Below are positions 23,392-31,081 of a DNA stretch of 64,000 nucleotides, piece by piece. The stretch spans positions 1-64,000 of the forward strand of contig JAHHHO010000015.1 in assembly GCA_019359315.1 (NCBI GenBank). Reading direction: 5' to 3'. The translations under genes were made by a program, and so were the position numbers. How positions within the stretch are numbered: the stretch's first letter is position 1; each line of letters begins with the position of its first letter. The DNA is from Myxacorys californica WJT36-NPBG1 (GTDB taxonomy: Bacteria > Cyanobacteriota > Cyanobacteriia > Leptolyngbyales > Leptolyngbyaceae). The notes below the pieces were generated by a model, which worked only from the letters and a program-made list of their open reading frames with translations, was not told the origin of the DNA and did no database searches.

Positions 23392-24300
23392 ATGACGTAT
23401 CCCAGAGATTTGATCGGTTACGGACGCGATTCGTTTGACCCGCGCTGGAAAGATCAGGCGCGAATTGCCGTTCAGTTTGTGATCAATTACGAAGAAGGCG
23501 GCGAAACCTGCACGCTTCATGGCGATCAAGCGTCAGAAGCATTTCTTTCAGAGATTGTGGGAGCAGAACCGCTTCTAGGCGTGCGTCACATGAATATGGA
23601 ATCGTGTTACGAGTACGGTAGCCGCGCTGGATTTTGGCGATTGCATCGGCTGTTTACCGAGCGAGGAATTCCAGTCACGGTTTATGGTGTTGCTATGGCG
23701 CTAGAACGCCATCCAGAGGCGGTTTCAGCAATGCTCGAAGCTCAGTGGGAAATCGCCAGTCACGGGTATCGCTGGATTGACTACAAATACTTTTCAGCCG
23801 AAGCAGAGCGATCGCATTTGCAGAGCGCGATCGCCATTCACACACAGGTCACGGGCAGCCGTCCTCTGGGTTGGTATACAGGACGCAATAGCCAGCACAC
23901 GCGCCAACTGGTGGTCGAGGAAGGCGGCTTTCTTTACGATTCAGATAGCTATGCCGATGATTTGCCCTACTGGACGCATGACTTTGGCAAACCCCATCTC
24001 GTGATTCCTTACACGTTAGATAACAATGACATGCGGTTCGCCACCAATCAGGGCTTCAATTCTGGTGATCAGTTTTTTGCCTACCTGCGGGATGCATTTG
24101 ATCTGCTGTACACGGAGGGTGGGACGGCTCCAAAGATGATGAGTGTGGGGCTGCACTGTCGATTAGCCGGAAGACCTGGACGGGCAGCCGCGTTAGCACG
24201 ATTTTTGGACTATGTGCAGCAGCGCGATCGCGTCTGGTTATGTCGTCGCATTGACATTGCTCACCATTGGCATGAAATGTTTAGCCCCCTATCCTGCTAG
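23392..24300 (+). CDS. puuE: PuuE-type polysaccharide deacetylase family allantoinase
   Basis: A 302-residue NodB-fold protein. Signature segments of the PuuE group are clear: YPRDLIGYGRDSFDPRWKDQARIAVQFVINYEEGGE at the N-terminus, ESCYEYGSRAGFWRLHRLF, EIASHGYRWIDY and TLDNNDMRF. PuuE members hydrolyse allantoin to allantoate in a metal-independent way in Pseudomonas; other members act on related cyclic amides. No other uricolytic gene (uricase, allantoicase, ureidoglycolate enzymes) is in the window. Start ATG 23392 follows the small acidic gene closely. Confidence 0.88.
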   Translation: MTYPRDLIGYGRDSFDPRWKDQARIAVQFVINYEEGGETCTLHGDQASEAFLSEIVGAEPLLGVRHMNMESCYEYGSRAGFWRLHRLFTERGIPVTVYGVAMALERHPEAVSAMLEAQWEIASHGYRWIDYKYFSAEAERSHLQSAIAIHTQVTGSRPLGWYTGRNSQHTRQLVVEEGGFLYDSDSYADDLPYWTHDFGKPHLVIPYTLDNNDMRFATNQGFNSGDQFFAYLRDAFDLLYTEGGTAPKMMSVGLHCRLAGRPGRAAALARFLDYVQQRDRVWLCRRIDIAHHWHEMFSPLSC

Positions 24301-24526
24301 AACAACAGAATGCGAATAGACATTATTTTTTCCTCATTGCTTGTAGCAGTTTGTTGTCTAGCGACCTGCGATTCAAGGAGTTGCGCCTGCCGCTAATCGC
24401 ACGCCTATATTCATCATTCCTTCAAAAAGGGATTGATTTCACCCATCTTTAAACCTCTCCTGAAACACAGTGGGCGAATTGTGTAAGAAATGCCAAAATG
24501 ATCGGATATCTTTCTTAAAGAACCTA

Positions 24527-24853
24527 ATGGTATTTAACTCCGACAGCGCGAATTTTCTTCATAACAATGTAGATGCAGCAGATGCAAACGCCCTATTGCG
24601 GTATCTCCAGCATCAGCCGCCAGAAGTTTTAGAACGGGTGGCTCGTTCGGTTAGCCCCCAAGTAAAGCAAATTATTTCTCACAATGTGCAAGGATTAGTG
24701 GGCGTTTTACCCGCAGAAGGATTTAGCGTCAAAATTAGTACCGATCGCGAAAACCTCGCTGGGTTGCTCGCCTCTGCAATGCTAACTGGCTACTTTCTCC
24801 GTCAGATGGAGCAGCGTATGGAGTTAGACGGCTCTATCGATGAGGATCTTTAA
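24527..24853 (+). CDS. DUF760 family protein
   Basis: From ATG 24527 the product has 108 residues. It contains LLRYLQHQPPEVLERVARSVSPQVKQIISHNVQGLVGVLP and the closing SREN-like LAGLLASAMLTGYFLRQMEQRMEL, characteristic of DUF760, a family confined to cyanobacteria and plastid-bearing eukaryotes. Biochemical function is unknown, although plastid members have been connected with chloroplast regulation. A GTG further upstream (24470) would add a Cys-rich leader unlike the family and is rejected as start. Confidence 0.85.
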   Translation: MVFNSDSANFLHNNVDAADANALLRYLQHQPPEVLERVARSVSPQVKQIISHNVQGLVGVLPAEGFSVKISTDRENLAGLLASAMLTGYFLRQMEQRMELDGSIDEDL

Positions 24854-24875
24854 CCCTTTTTCAAGTCGATGTAGC

Positions 24876-26054
24876 TCATTTAGCGGGATAAGCTCCCGGA
24901 CGGACTTGAAGGGTTTGAATTTGATTGTTCCGTTTAATTTCGACTTCCAATGCGGTTCCGATATTGCTGGCTTCTACACGAGCTTGGACATCAGAAGCCG
25001 TTTGAACAGCCGTTCCGCCAATTTTTTGAATGATGTCGCCGGGTCGTAAACCCCCTTGGGCGGCTGGAGAGTTTTCAGCTACTCTGGCCACTAGAACGCC
25101 GCGATCCTGATTTACTTTTACATCTGATGATGACTCTCGCTCTAGCTCTTTGCGGAGGCTTGGCGTTAGGTCAACCATTTGAATTCCTAAGAACGGATGC
25201 TCAACCCGCCCTTTGCTAAAGAGTTGCTCGAACGCTCGCTGCGCTGTTTCGATCGGAATGGCAAACCCTAATCCTTGAGCATCCGCCCGAATTGCGGTAT
25301 TGATGCCAATGACTTCGCCGCGATCGTTGAGCAAGGGGCCGCCCGAATTGCCCGGATTGATTGCCGCATCGGTTTGAATAAAGCTGACTCGCTTATCGGG
25401 CACGCCGACTTGACTGCTGGAGCGATTTTTGGCGCTGACAATGCCTGCTGTCACTGTGTTATCGAGTCCGAGCGGATTACCAATCGCGATCGCCCACTGC
25501 CCCGGATTAACGGTTGCTGATTTACCTAATACCACCGTGGGTAAACTGCTCGACTCAATTTTGATGGCAGCAACATCGGTTACGGGATCGATTCCGAGGA
25601 CTTTTCCGGTAAATGAGCGCCCATCTTTTAGCGTCACTTCGACCGTATCTGCCCCCTCTACCACATGGGCATTGGTGACGAGCCGACCATCTGCTGTCAA
25701 GATAAATCCTGATCCTGTACCCCGTTCTACCCGATCTTCGGGAGCGGGTAGCTGCTCTCCAAAAAATCGCTTAAACACAGGATTGCGGAATGCTTCTGGA
25801 GCGTCGCTGGCAACTCGGCGGGTGGCGTTGATGCGCACCACAGCGGGTCCTACGCGATCGACGGCATTAGAAATAAAGGTGGCGTCTGTGGCCTTGTTGC
25901 CTGCAACGAAGACCGGACTTGAGGGCGCAAGCTGAAAGGTTAATGGCTGCTTTGCGGTGCGATCGCTAAGATAGCTATTAGCGACTAACCCCGCTCCACC
26001 TCCGACCGCTAAAAGAGAAACACCGAGCGCTAACTGCTTGAAAGACAGCATCAT
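24876..26054 (-). CDS. hhoA: HhoA/DegP-type serine protease with one PDZ domain
   Basis: A 392-residue trypsin-like protease. Residues 1-30 form a signal/anchor. The catalytic triad is visible as His130 (LVTNAHVV), Asp160 (DPVTDVAAIK) and Ser237 (INPGNSGGPLL). A single PDZ domain covers about 285-385 (GVLVARVAENSPAAQGGLRPGDIIQKIGG). Cyanobacteria have three such proteases, HtrA, HhoA and HhoB, acting on misfolded proteins in the periplasm and thylakoid lumen; the single PDZ and N-terminal layout fit HhoA or HhoB, and I cannot separate them with certainty. Divergent from psbQ. Confidence 0.9.
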   Translation of the reverse strand: MMLSFKQLALGVSLLAVGGGAGLVANSYLSDRTAKQPLTFQLAPSSPVFVAGNKATDATFISNAVDRVGPAVVRINATRRVASDAPEAFRNPVFKRFFGEQLPAPEDRVERGTGSGFILTADGRLVTNAHVVEGADTVEVTLKDGRSFTGKVLGIDPVTDVAAIKIESSSLPTVVLGKSATVNPGQWAIAIGNPLGLDNTVTAGIVSAKNRSSSQVGVPDKRVSFIQTDAAINPGNSGGPLLNDRGEVIGINTAIRADAQGLGFAIPIETAQRAFEQLFSKGRVEHPFLGIQMVDLTPSLRKELERESSSDVKVNQDRGVLVARVAENSPAAQGGLRPGDIIQKIGGTAVQTASDVQARVEASNIGTALEVEIKRNNQIQTLQVRPGAYPAK

Positions 26055-26238
26055 ATCCTAACCGCTTCTATTCGTTCTTAAATCCTAATCTAAGCCGAGC
26101 CGTACCGACCGCTTGAGCAGGGTATAGCTGGTCTAAAAACTCCCATCTGCTCCTCCTTGTCCCGTTCACGTTTTGAGATACACTTCTTTACAAGAAGACA
26201 ATTAACTCAAGAATTTAGATTCGTCAATCACGAGTGTT

Positions 26239-26691
26239 ATGGCAAACTATCGATCTATTTTGGCTTCAGTTCTAGCGATCGTCGCCGTTCTGTTTATTTG
26301 TTTTAGCGATCCGGCAGTGGCAAAGACAGTTAAGAAACTGACGTACACCCCTCAGCAACTTGAAGAGATTCAAACCTCGATGAGCGACGTTGCGGAGATG
26401 CGCGATCGCTTTCCTGAACTCAAGGCGCTCATCGATCAGAAAGATGACATGTTTACTCGTAATTTCATTCACGGCCCCTTGGGAGAACTGCGGGTCAAAC
26501 TGAGCAGTGTGGCGCGGAATCTGTTACCGGATGCTCAGAAACAAGCGCGTCAGCTTGCTAAGGATGTTGCGAATGATCTCGTGAGAATCGATCAGGCGGC
26601 GGCGTCAAGGGATTTTACGCTGGCATCTCGGTACTACAATGAGACGCTAAAGGATTTGGATGCGTTTGAGCAGTTGTTGCCCAAAAGCTAA
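26239..26691 (+). CDS. psbQ: CyanoQ, PsbQ-like subunit of photosystem II
   Basis: The 150-residue product is recognised as CyanoQ by FIHGPLGELRVKLSSVARNLLP and the four-helix C-terminal sequence ending DLDAFEQLLPKS, as in Synechocystis Sll1638. CyanoQ is a lumenal extrinsic protein that stabilises photosystem II and the oxygen-evolving complex. A hydrophobic N-terminal helix (residues 6-24) is followed by FICFSDPAVAK. The usual lipobox before the Cys is not convincing (Ile at -1), whereas AVA-K would suit signal peptidase I. Start ATG 26239. Confidence 0.9.
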   Translation: MANYRSILASVLAIVAVLFICFSDPAVAKTVKKLTYTPQQLEEIQTSMSDVAEMRDRFPELKALIDQKDDMFTRNFIHGPLGELRVKLSSVARNLLPDAQKQARQLAKDVANDLVRIDQAAASRDFTLASRYYNETLKDLDAFEQLLPKS

Positions 26692-26748
26692 ATTGTGACT
26701 GGGGTGTAGGGTATGGGAAAGACTCGTATCCTGCATCTCTTTTAAACT

Positions 26749-27843
26749 ATGGCGAAAGTAACGATCGCGGGATGTGGCATTGTTGGCGCTACGATCGCGT
26801 ATGAATTGAGCAAAGTTCCAGACTTCGACGTGACGGTTGTGGAGCAGCAGCCTGCACCTGTTGAACCGGATTTGAGTGTTTGTCCAAGCGCTACAGGGGC
26901 GGCACTCGGCGTGTTGATGGGGGCGATTAGCAAGAAAGAAAAGGGAAATAACCTACGGATGCGGTTGGCTGGCATCCAGTATTACGAACAGACGGTTCCA
27001 GAGTTAGAAGCGCTGACTGGACTAGCGATTCCGTTTAACCGTCAAGGTATTGTGATGCTCCAGTTTGAGCCGGATTTGTCGGTTTGGGAGCGGCTGATCA
27101 GGATTCGAGAGCAACAAGGGTGGATGCTGGAGATTTGGCAGCGCGATCACTTGCAGCAAGAGTTCCCGTTTCTCAATCTTGATCAGGTTTCGGCAGCCAT
27201 TTATTCTCCTCACGATCGTCAGGTGAATCCTGTTGCGTTGACTCGTGCGCTCATCGCGGCAGCAAAACTGAATGGAGCTACGTTCAAGTTTAATACGAGC
27301 GTTAGCGGCGCGACGGATCGGAGCGTGCAGACCTCAAACGGGGATATTGCCAGCGATTACTTCATTATTTCGGCGGGCTTAGGGTCTACCGCGCTAACCG
27401 CTGCGTTAGCGACTCCGGTTGATATTCGGCCTGTGCTAGGTCAAGCAATTGAGATTCGGTTGAAAGAACCGCTCTGCGCCAATTGCACCTTGCCAGTGAT
27501 CAGCGGAAATGATGTTCATCTTGTTCCATTGAGTGAGACGGAGTATTGGGTCGGCGCGACAGTGGAATTTCCAACAGAAGCAGGCTTGTCCTTACCGCCA
27601 GATGGCGCGATGTTTGAGGCAGTGATGGATCAAGCGATCGCATTTTGTCCTGCGATCGCTCAAGCCGAGATAATTCGCGCATGGTATGGGGTGCGTCCTC
27701 GTCCTCAGGGGCGACCTGCTCCAATTATTGAGACGCTTCCAGGCCATCCCCACATTTTGTTGGCAACGGGACACTATCGAAATGGAGTACTGCTTGCTCC
27801 TGCTACAGCCGCAAAGGTCAGAGAGACAATTTTGGGGAGTTGA
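26749..27843 (+). CDS. FAD-dependent amino-acid oxidase family protein (DadA/glycine-oxidase-like)
   Basis: A 364-residue flavoprotein. The Rossmann motif is at the N-terminus (VTIAGCGIVGATIAYELS, with Glu in VTVVEQQP). Typical DAAO-fold positions follow: SATGAALGVLMG, the substrate-domain strand NRQGIVMLQF, DRQVNPVALTRALIAAAK, and the C-terminal FAD contact WYGVRPRPQGRPAPIIETLP with ATGHYRNGVLLAPATA. This pattern is that of glycine oxidase/ThiO-like and related D-amino-acid oxidases; no fusion to thiazole synthase is present, so the thiamine role is only possible. The stop adjoins a tandem-repeat tract. Confidence 0.85.
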   Translation: MAKVTIAGCGIVGATIAYELSKVPDFDVTVVEQQPAPVEPDLSVCPSATGAALGVLMGAISKKEKGNNLRMRLAGIQYYEQTVPELEALTGLAIPFNRQGIVMLQFEPDLSVWERLIRIREQQGWMLEIWQRDHLQQEFPFLNLDQVSAAIYSPHDRQVNPVALTRALIAAAKLNGATFKFNTSVSGATDRSVQTSNGDIASDYFIISAGLGSTALTAALATPVDIRPVLGQAIEIRLKEPLCANCTLPVISGNDVHLVPLSETEYWVGATVEFPTEAGLSLPPDGAMFEAVMDQAIAFCPAIAQAEIIRAWYGVRPRPQGRPAPIIETLPGHPHILLATGHYRNGVLLAPATAAKVRETILGS

Positions 27844-27850
27844 AGCCGAA

Positions 27851-28060
27851 GGCTCGGGTTCTGAGCCTGAAGTTCCGCCTTCTGAGCCTGGAGTTCCGCG
27901 TTCTAGGCTTGAAGCATGAGGATCCGAAGGCGAAGTTCCGCGTTCTAGGCTTGAAGCATGAGGATCTGAAGGCGGAACTTCAGCATCTGAAGCTGAGACT
28001 CCAAGCTTTGAACTCGAAATCTCAGAGTCTGAAGTCAACCGCTCTACTGTTGAAGCAAAA
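27851..28060. repeat. 21-bp tandem minisatellite, about 10 units (locus 1)
   Basis: Starting just after the oxidase stop the DNA falls into ten consecutive 21-bp units, for example GTTCCGCCTTCTGAGCCTGGA, GTTCCGCGTTCTAGGCTTGAA and GCATGAGGATCTGAAGGCGGA, decaying toward the right. A 42-bp dimer (27892-27933 and 27934-27975) is almost perfectly repeated. The period is conserved across all units even where the bases differ. On the + strand it encodes a leucine-rich heptad in a frame from TTG 27840; this could be incidental. The period equals two turns of B-DNA. Confidence 0.85.
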
Positions 28061-28067
28061 ATCTTTC

Positions 28068-28108
28068 GCCCCCACCCTAGTTCCTCTCCCAAACATGAGA
28101 GAGGAACT
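28068..28108. repeat. REP-like short palindromic element, copy 2
   Basis: CCCACCCTAGTTCCTCTC with an inverted GAGAGGAACT forms a stem-loop. Read on the other strand it resembles the element at 5729-5765 (shared CTCTC...GAGAGG...TTAGGGTG core). It lies between convergent genes right after the minisatellite. Confidence 0.5.
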
Positions 28109-28112
28109 AAGA

Positions 28113-28136
28113 GTTTCGGTTTCCTCTCTCCGAAAC
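28113..28136. terminator. Hairpin between convergent oxidase and protease genes
   Basis: GTTTCGG (28113-28119) pairs with CCGAAAC (28130-28136) around a 10-nt pyrimidine-rich loop. The position, 55 bp before the 3' end of the reverse-strand protease gene and after the oxidase, fits a shared terminator, though no long U tract follows. Confidence 0.4.
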
Positions 28137-28190
28137 TTGAGAGCAATTATCTTAAATGTCCATCGAATTACGCCATCTCACCCAGTTTGT

Positions 28191-29540
28191 TCATTTAGCC
28201 TTGGATTGCTTCGGCTGAATAGCATTGCGAGGTTTAGCATTCGCTTGAGTCGCCGCTTTTGCGATCGCCCAATTACCCGACTCGCACTTTAGTAGACGAT
28301 TCAGCGTCGCGATCGCGCTCTGATCTTTAGAGCTTTTCACCCGATACTCCATCGCCACATTGATGAGTTCCATCGAAAGCCGCGTGATAAACGCCTGATC
28401 TTCCTGTGATTTCACCGTTCCTTCTTTGAGTGACTTTACGTTGCCAGTCAGCGATCGCCCCAAATCAAACCCATATTTCTGACTGATCGCATTAATCACA
28501 TAGCGCTGTTCAGGACGCGCAATCTTTGCAAGAGGCGCGATCGGCTGCGTCAATAATTTTTCTCGCAGAGTCCGATTCGTCACTTGCTCTTGCAGCCACG
28601 CTTCAGACGTTGAAATGGGTAGATCAGTGGTTTGCTCATCCACTTTGGCAAAGGCGTGAGCTTCGGCATACGATACGCGACCATCTTTGTTGTAATCGGC
28701 AGACGCGACAGATTTTCCAGTGCGATCGCGCCCGCTTAATCCTGCAAAAAAGCTTGAACTATAATCCCGATAATCCGCCTCGTTTACTTCAGGGGTACAT
28801 CCGACCGAAGGTTGAGTCTTAATTGTGGCAAAAAATCCGCAGCGCGTCTGAAGCGCAACACCCCGATTAGGATCACCTGCTTTGTAGATCAAATTGGCAA
28901 ACGAACCGGAATAGCACTGAGACATCATCGTGACAAACGGCAAGTTCTGAGGCAATTGATCGAGCAGTTGCGTAAAATCTTGCACCGACAACGCCTCATT
29001 TTTCCATAGCATCAACTGATTGTTGTTATGGTTTGATTCGTTCAACACGCCGTGACCTGTGAAGTAGAAAAAGATAGGCGACGACTGCTTGCCAGCTTCG
29101 CGCATCCAGGGTCTGAGGTTGTCATAGGTTGACGCCCCCTGCAAATTTGGAATGTTGGGTGACTTAAATTTCTCGCGATCGGCATCGATATACCGAACGG
29201 TTTTCTCTCCAGTCGTGCCGTTGGCGAAAAAGATGGGGGGGATTGAAAATCCCATCTTCTTCAAGGTTCGCTGAAAGTACAGTACGTTCTTCTCAAGGGC
29301 AATCTCATTGTACGAAGCCGCACCTCCGCCCCCAAACACGCCAAACGTTTGAGACGCATTTTTCTGAAAAGCGAAAGCGTTTTTTTGAGAAGCGCTTTTC
29401 TGACAAGTCTTCTCCGCATGCGAAACAGATTGAACGCGATTAGGATGGCGTTCGGATTGATGGTGTATGAATTGAGAAACTGCTAATGTTGCGCCTACCG
29501 CACCCAAAAAAAGTGCCCACTTTTGCATAAGTTTAACCAT
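28191..29540 (-). CDS. Secreted clan CD (caspase/legumain-like) cysteine protease
   Basis: From ATG 29540 about 449 residues. Residues 1-25 are a hydrophobic signal or anchor (KWALFLGAVGATLAVSQFI). The protease domain shows His163 in FYFTGHGVL and Cys209 in MMSQCYSGSF, the His/Cys dyad of clan CD peptidases (C13/C14). A calcium-binding EF-hand-like loop (DYNKDGRVSYAEAH) lies near residues 275-290. The N-terminal linker has a repeated QKNA motif (QKSAS, QKNAFAF, QKNASQT). The C-terminus is a Lys/Ala-rich tail. Presumably exported and possibly calcium-regulated; substrates unknown. A GTG at 29588 would add 16 residues and is less likely. Confidence 0.8.
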   Translation of the reverse strand: MVKLMQKWALFLGAVGATLAVSQFIHHQSERHPNRVQSVSHAEKTCQKSASQKNAFAFQKNASQTFGVFGGGGAASYNEIALEKNVLYFQRTLKKMGFSIPPIFFANGTTGEKTVRYIDADREKFKSPNIPNLQGASTYDNLRPWMREAGKQSSPIFFYFTGHGVLNESNHNNNQLMLWKNEALSVQDFTQLLDQLPQNLPFVTMMSQCYSGSFANLIYKAGDPNRGVALQTRCGFFATIKTQPSVGCTPEVNEADYRDYSSSFFAGLSGRDRTGKSVASADYNKDGRVSYAEAHAFAKVDEQTTDLPISTSEAWLQEQVTNRTLREKLLTQPIAPLAKIARPEQRYVINAISQKYGFDLGRSLTGNVKSLKEGTVKSQEDQAFITRLSMELINVAMEYRVKSSKDQSAIATLNRLLKCESGNWAIAKAATQANAKPRNAIQPKQSKAK

Positions 29541-29571
29541 TGCTGCCGGGTTAAGAGCAATTGTACCCAAG

Positions 29572-30414
29572 CTATAGCAGACGGACACCGTTCGTTAACC
29601 CCTGACAGACGCGAGTGAGAAAATCGAGGTTGAGCGTCTCAATGCGATCGCTCGGTTTGTGATAATGCGGATTCCTCATATTTGCGGTATCTGTCACCAT
29701 GATGGCTCGGTAGCCCCGATCCCAAAAAGCCGCATGATCGCCGCGTCGAGCATCGGGTAAAAGCTGACCTTTCATGCCCGCAGGCAGCCATTCTGCCCCA
29801 ATGCCGCCCTGACGAATTGTGCGACTGAGCCGGATCAAATCAGGAATGGTCGGCAAGTTGCCAATCAGCGCAATGAAATTTCCTTCTGTTGGATAGAAGC
29901 GCTCTAATCCAGCCGGGTAGTTTTGCGAATTGGGTTCTGAGGTAGCGTAACCGAGCATTTCCAAGGCAATCATCAGTCGAAGCGGTTCGCCATTTAGAGC
30001 GTTTGCATACTGCACATTGCCGAACGTATCCGATTGGGTATAAATCTCTTCCATATCGAACGCGACGAATCGAATCGGCGATCGCGCAGGTTGCTCATAA
30101 AACGCTTTCGCCATTTCTAGCAAAACCGCTACTCCCGTCGCGTTGTCATCCGCTCCAGGAGAACCCGGCACAGCATCATAATGAGCGCCAATCAGAATCG
30201 GCAGACGCTTTTGATCCTTAGCAGCCGGAAGATTCAGAATGAGATTCGTGTGTGTTCTGCCATTTACCTTAAAGTTATGAGACTGAACGCTGCCCCATTG
30301 CTCAAAGTGCTGACGAATATATTGCTGAACATAGAAATGTCCTTGCGTTGCAAAATAAGGGTCGCGATCGCGCACTAATTCACTCAAATGCGACTCTAGC
30401 CTTTCTTTTAACAT
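29572..30414 (-). CDS. M28 family zinc peptidase (aminopeptidase-like)
   Basis: About 280 residues. Zinc ligands typical of M28 are visible: His in ILIGAHYDAVPGSPGADDNATG (with the ADD Asp), the Glu pair in FVAFDMEEIYT, Asp in LPDARRGDHAAFWDRG and His in NPHYHKPSD. No signal peptide is apparent, so a cytoplasmic or atypically located enzyme acting on small peptides or acylated amines is likely. ATG 30414 overlaps the stop of the upstream PIN toxin gene (TAATG), which favours it over TTG 30426 and suggests translational coupling with the vapBC unit. Its last bases run past the protease gene's chosen start. Confidence 0.88.
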   Translation of the reverse strand: MLKERLESHLSELVRDRDPYFATQGHFYVQQYIRQHFEQWGSVQSHNFKVNGRTHTNLILNLPAAKDQKRLPILIGAHYDAVPGSPGADDNATGVAVLLEMAKAFYEQPARSPIRFVAFDMEEIYTQSDTFGNVQYANALNGEPLRLMIALEMLGYATSEPNSQNYPAGLERFYPTEGNFIALIGNLPTIPDLIRLSRTIRQGGIGAEWLPAGMKGQLLPDARRGDHAAFWDRGYRAIMVTDTANMRNPHYHKPSDRIETLNLDFLTRVCQGLTNGVRLL

Positions 30415-30815
30415 TACCTTTCCCAATCTTCATAGCGTAATTCATTCACACGATTGAATTCACGAGTGTTGTGAGTGACTAGGATTAGATCATTGGCAAG
30501 TGCGATCGCTGCAATTTTTAGATCGTTTGGACCGATAGGAGTACCGACAGATTCTAACTCTGAGCGAATTTGCCCATAGATCAAAGCAGACGCGTCATCG
30601 AAAGGAAGAGAGATAAACTGATTCAAAAACGCTTGCTGCTTGACTAACGTACGGTCTGGATTGTTGCTTTTCATTGCGCCATAAAATAGCTCTGCTTTGA
30701 CAACAGAACACACAACAATTTCAGACGGAGGAATCGATAATAGGCGCTGACGCAAGCTGGAAACTCGACGATTCAAATAAACAATGCACGTATTTGTGTC
30801 AATCAGGTATGTCAT
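30414..30815 (-). CDS. vapC: VapC-type PIN-domain ribonuclease toxin
   Basis: From ATG 30815 the product has 133 residues. PIN acidic residues are present: Asp in YLIDTNTCI, Glu in VVKAELFYGA and Asp in IGPNDLKIAAIAL. The usual fourth acidic position near the C-terminus appears as THNTREF, a common variant. PIN toxins of this type cut tRNA or rRNA and are held inactive by the partner antitoxin. It overlaps the upstream antitoxin gene by 17 bp, and the following M28 gene by 1 bp. Confidence 0.88.
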   Translation of the reverse strand: MTYLIDTNTCIVYLNRRVSSLRQRLLSIPPSEIVVCSVVKAELFYGAMKSNNPDRTLVKQQAFLNQFISLPFDDASALIYGQIRSELESVGTPIGPNDLKIAAIALANDLILVTHNTREFNRVNELRYEDWER

Positions 30816-31065
30816 TGAAAGCGTCCCAATCTCGTTCTTCAAATTCTCCTTGTGGTGGACGAGTCATTGGATCGTCAGCAAGACAACCTGCTAATGCTAA
30901 AAATTCAGGCGACCAGCCAAGTTCTTCGGGGGGTTTTTCAGGACGTTTGACAACAGGTTGGAAGATAACTGTCACCTCTACTTGCTCATCTTTCATCAGC
31001 GTTGGAATATCGAGATGCAGTACACCATCAGAATCCGTGCTTAACCGTACATGAATTTCGGACAT
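30799..31065 (-). CDS. Antitoxin partner of the VapC toxin
   Basis: An 88-residue protein from ATG 31065, preceded by a well-spaced GGAGG. It starts with beta-strand-rich SEIHVRLSTDSDGVLHLDIPTLMKDEQVEVTVIF and ends in an acidic, Pro/Trp-rich tail (GEFEERDWDAFNDIPD) likely to wrap the toxin. The family name is not certain; the assignment rests on size, layout and overlap with the PIN gene. Confidence 0.75.
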   Translation of the reverse strand: MSEIHVRLSTDSDGVLHLDIPTLMKDEQVEVTVIFQPVVKRPEKPPEELGWSPEFLALAGCLADDPMTRPPQGEFEERDWDAFNDIPD

Positions 31066-31081
31066 AGTGCCTCCAATCTGA

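Noticed and set aside
24310-24396. 28-residue Cys-rich peptide with a hydrophobic start and a lipobox-like LATC
   Set aside because: Too short to judge, without a clear ribosome-binding site; could be real but unsupported.
27592-28146. 184-residue reverse-strand frame with SSLERGT and SGSE-type repeats across the end of the oxidase gene
   Set aside because: It overlaps the oxidase coding sequence and exists because the 21-bp repeat has no stops in any multiple-of-three frame.
27840-28292. 150-residue forward frame with leucine-rich heptads
   Set aside because: It starts at TTG overlapping the oxidase stop and runs through a REP-like element and into the opposite gene. I list the tract as a repeat and discuss a peptide only as a possibility.
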